Source of the DNA: Mycobacterium sp. SMC-4 | Lineage (GTDB): Bacteria > Actinomycetota > Actinomycetes > Mycobacteriales > Mycobacteriaceae | DNA: 64,000 nt | Assembly (NCBI RefSeq): GCF_025263265.1 | Contig: NZ_CP079869.1 | Location: forward strand, 3,224,001-3,288,000 | Direction: 5' to 3' | In this document: positions 63,479 to 64,000 of the stretch, in pieces | Layout of the letters: each line of letters starts with the position of its first letter | How positions within the stretch are numbered: position 1 is the first letter of the stretch | Made by a program: the position numbers and the translations under genes | Notes under the pieces: model-generated | Seen by the model: only the letters and a program-made list of their open reading frames with translations | What the model was told of the DNA's origin: nothing | The model's database searches: none

Positions 63479-64000
63479 GCGACAACCGCGACGACGACGT
63501 GAGGGGAACCGACGCGCCCGGACAGCAGGGCGCGCCGGGTCAGCCCTCGGATGCTGAACTGGCGCGCATGACGCGCGAGGAGCTGGTCGAACTCGGCGGC
63601 AGACTCGACGGCGTCGAGACGATCTTCAAGGAACCGCGCTGGCCGATACCGGGAACCAAGGCCGAGAAGCGGGCCGAACGGCTGGTGGCCTTCTGGCTAC
63701 TGCTGGCCGGATTCTTCGGACTGGCTCTGCTGGTGGTCTTCCTGTTCTGGCCCTGGGAGTACCAGCCCGTCGGCTCCGAAGGTGAGTTCATCTACTCGCT
63801 GGCCACCCCGCTCTACGGCCTGACTTTCGGTATGTCGATTCTGGCGATCGGCATCGGTGCCGTGCTGTACCAGAAGAAGTTCATCCCCGAGGAGATCTCG
63901 GTTCAGGACCGCCACGACGGCCGCTCCCCCGAGCTACACCGCAAGACCATCGCAGCCAACCTCGGCGACGCGCTGGACGGCTCGACGATCAAGCGCCGCA
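63475..64000 (+). CDS. qcrA: Ubiquinol-cytochrome c reductase iron-sulfur subunit QcrA (5' part)
   Basis: The first 175 codons are present, running off the right edge. The N-terminal acidic tail, the conserved [22 protein letters not shown] segment and two or more membrane helices (about 66-84 and 105-125) match the long actinobacterial Rieske protein, whose Fe-S domain lies beyond the window. ATG 63475 overlaps the qcrC stop as ATGA. It forms the bcc complex with QcrC and QcrB. Confidence 0.95.
   Translation, partial: MSDNRDDDVRGTDAPGQQGAPGQPSDAELARMTREELVELGGRLDGVETIFKEPRWPIPGTKAEKRAERLVAFWLLLAGFFGLALLVVFLFWPWEYQPVGSEGEFIYSLATPLYGLTFGMSILAIGIGAVLYQKKFIPEEISVQDRHDGRSPELHRKTIAANLGDALDGSTIKRR

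Overview
The window is high-GC DNA from a mycobacterium, most likely an environmental Mycolicibacterium-type species. The reasons are a complete mycobacterial division and cell wall (dcw) cluster followed by the gene order known from M. tuberculosis Rv2143-Rv2195. It also carries mycobacterial hallmark genes: wag31, sepF, lppM, mptA, pknL, pimB and the qcrCA/ctaE respiratory genes. No tRNA, rRNA, CRISPR array or insertion sequence was seen.

Layout. (1) 1-8,050 is accessory metabolism: the 5' end of a tctC-type solute-binding lipoprotein gene, divergent from a CitA/CitB-type two-component system; an NADPH:quinone-reductase-like gene followed by a GntR/FCD regulator; a DUF5996 gene; a scar where two broken genes meet head to head; and a glutaminase fused to a STAS domain. 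(2) 8,081-14,980 holds one 2,299-residue secreted protein with a GH18 chitinase-like module, two CBM2 modules, a GH5 cellulase-like module and six Calx-beta domains, one of which is interrupted by the GH5 module. It is preceded by 501 bp of relatively AT-rich intergenic DNA. (3) 15,482-18,352 holds a glutamine-amidotransferase-like protein, a TIGR01777-type epimerase fused to an SRPBCC domain, and a phosphoribosyltransferase.

(4) 18,360-39,116 (minus strand) is the dcw cluster, in transcription order mraZ, rsmH, ftsL-like, pbpB, murE, murF, mraY, murD, ftsW, murG, murC, ftsQ, ftsZ, pgeF, yggS, sepF, yggT, wag31 and a small membrane protein gene. Many start and stop codons overlap as ATGA or GTGA, which suggests translational coupling. 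The cluster makes the peptidoglycan precursor (MurC-F, MraY, MurG) and delivers it to the FtsW/PbpB synthase at the FtsZ ring, while Wag31 organises polar growth. MraZ-box-like repeats precede mraZ, and a clear intrinsic terminator separates it from the DUF3040 gene.

(5) 39,418-58,637 holds envelope and regulatory genes: GNAT, lppM, idsA2, mptA, Rv2175c/pknL, aroG, an exoribonuclease, membrane proteins, a second mannosyltransferase, an acyltransferase, an ArsA-like ATPase, SRPBCC proteins, fadD15, pimB, a metallopeptidase-like protein and an NlpC/P60 hydrolase. MptA, the Rv2181-like enzyme and PimB belong to PIM/LM/LAM synthesis. (6) 58,792-64,000 holds a small Cys-rich protein, a DEDDh exonuclease/GIY-YIG fusion, trpD, and the start of the ctaE-qcrC-qcrA operon.

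The strongest points for follow-up are the giant glycoside hydrolase, a probable CTG start on the ArsA-like ATPase (no ATG, GTG or TTG lies before its P-loop), several 25-27 bp minisatellites in genes and at convergent gene ends, and the deletion scar near position 6,455.
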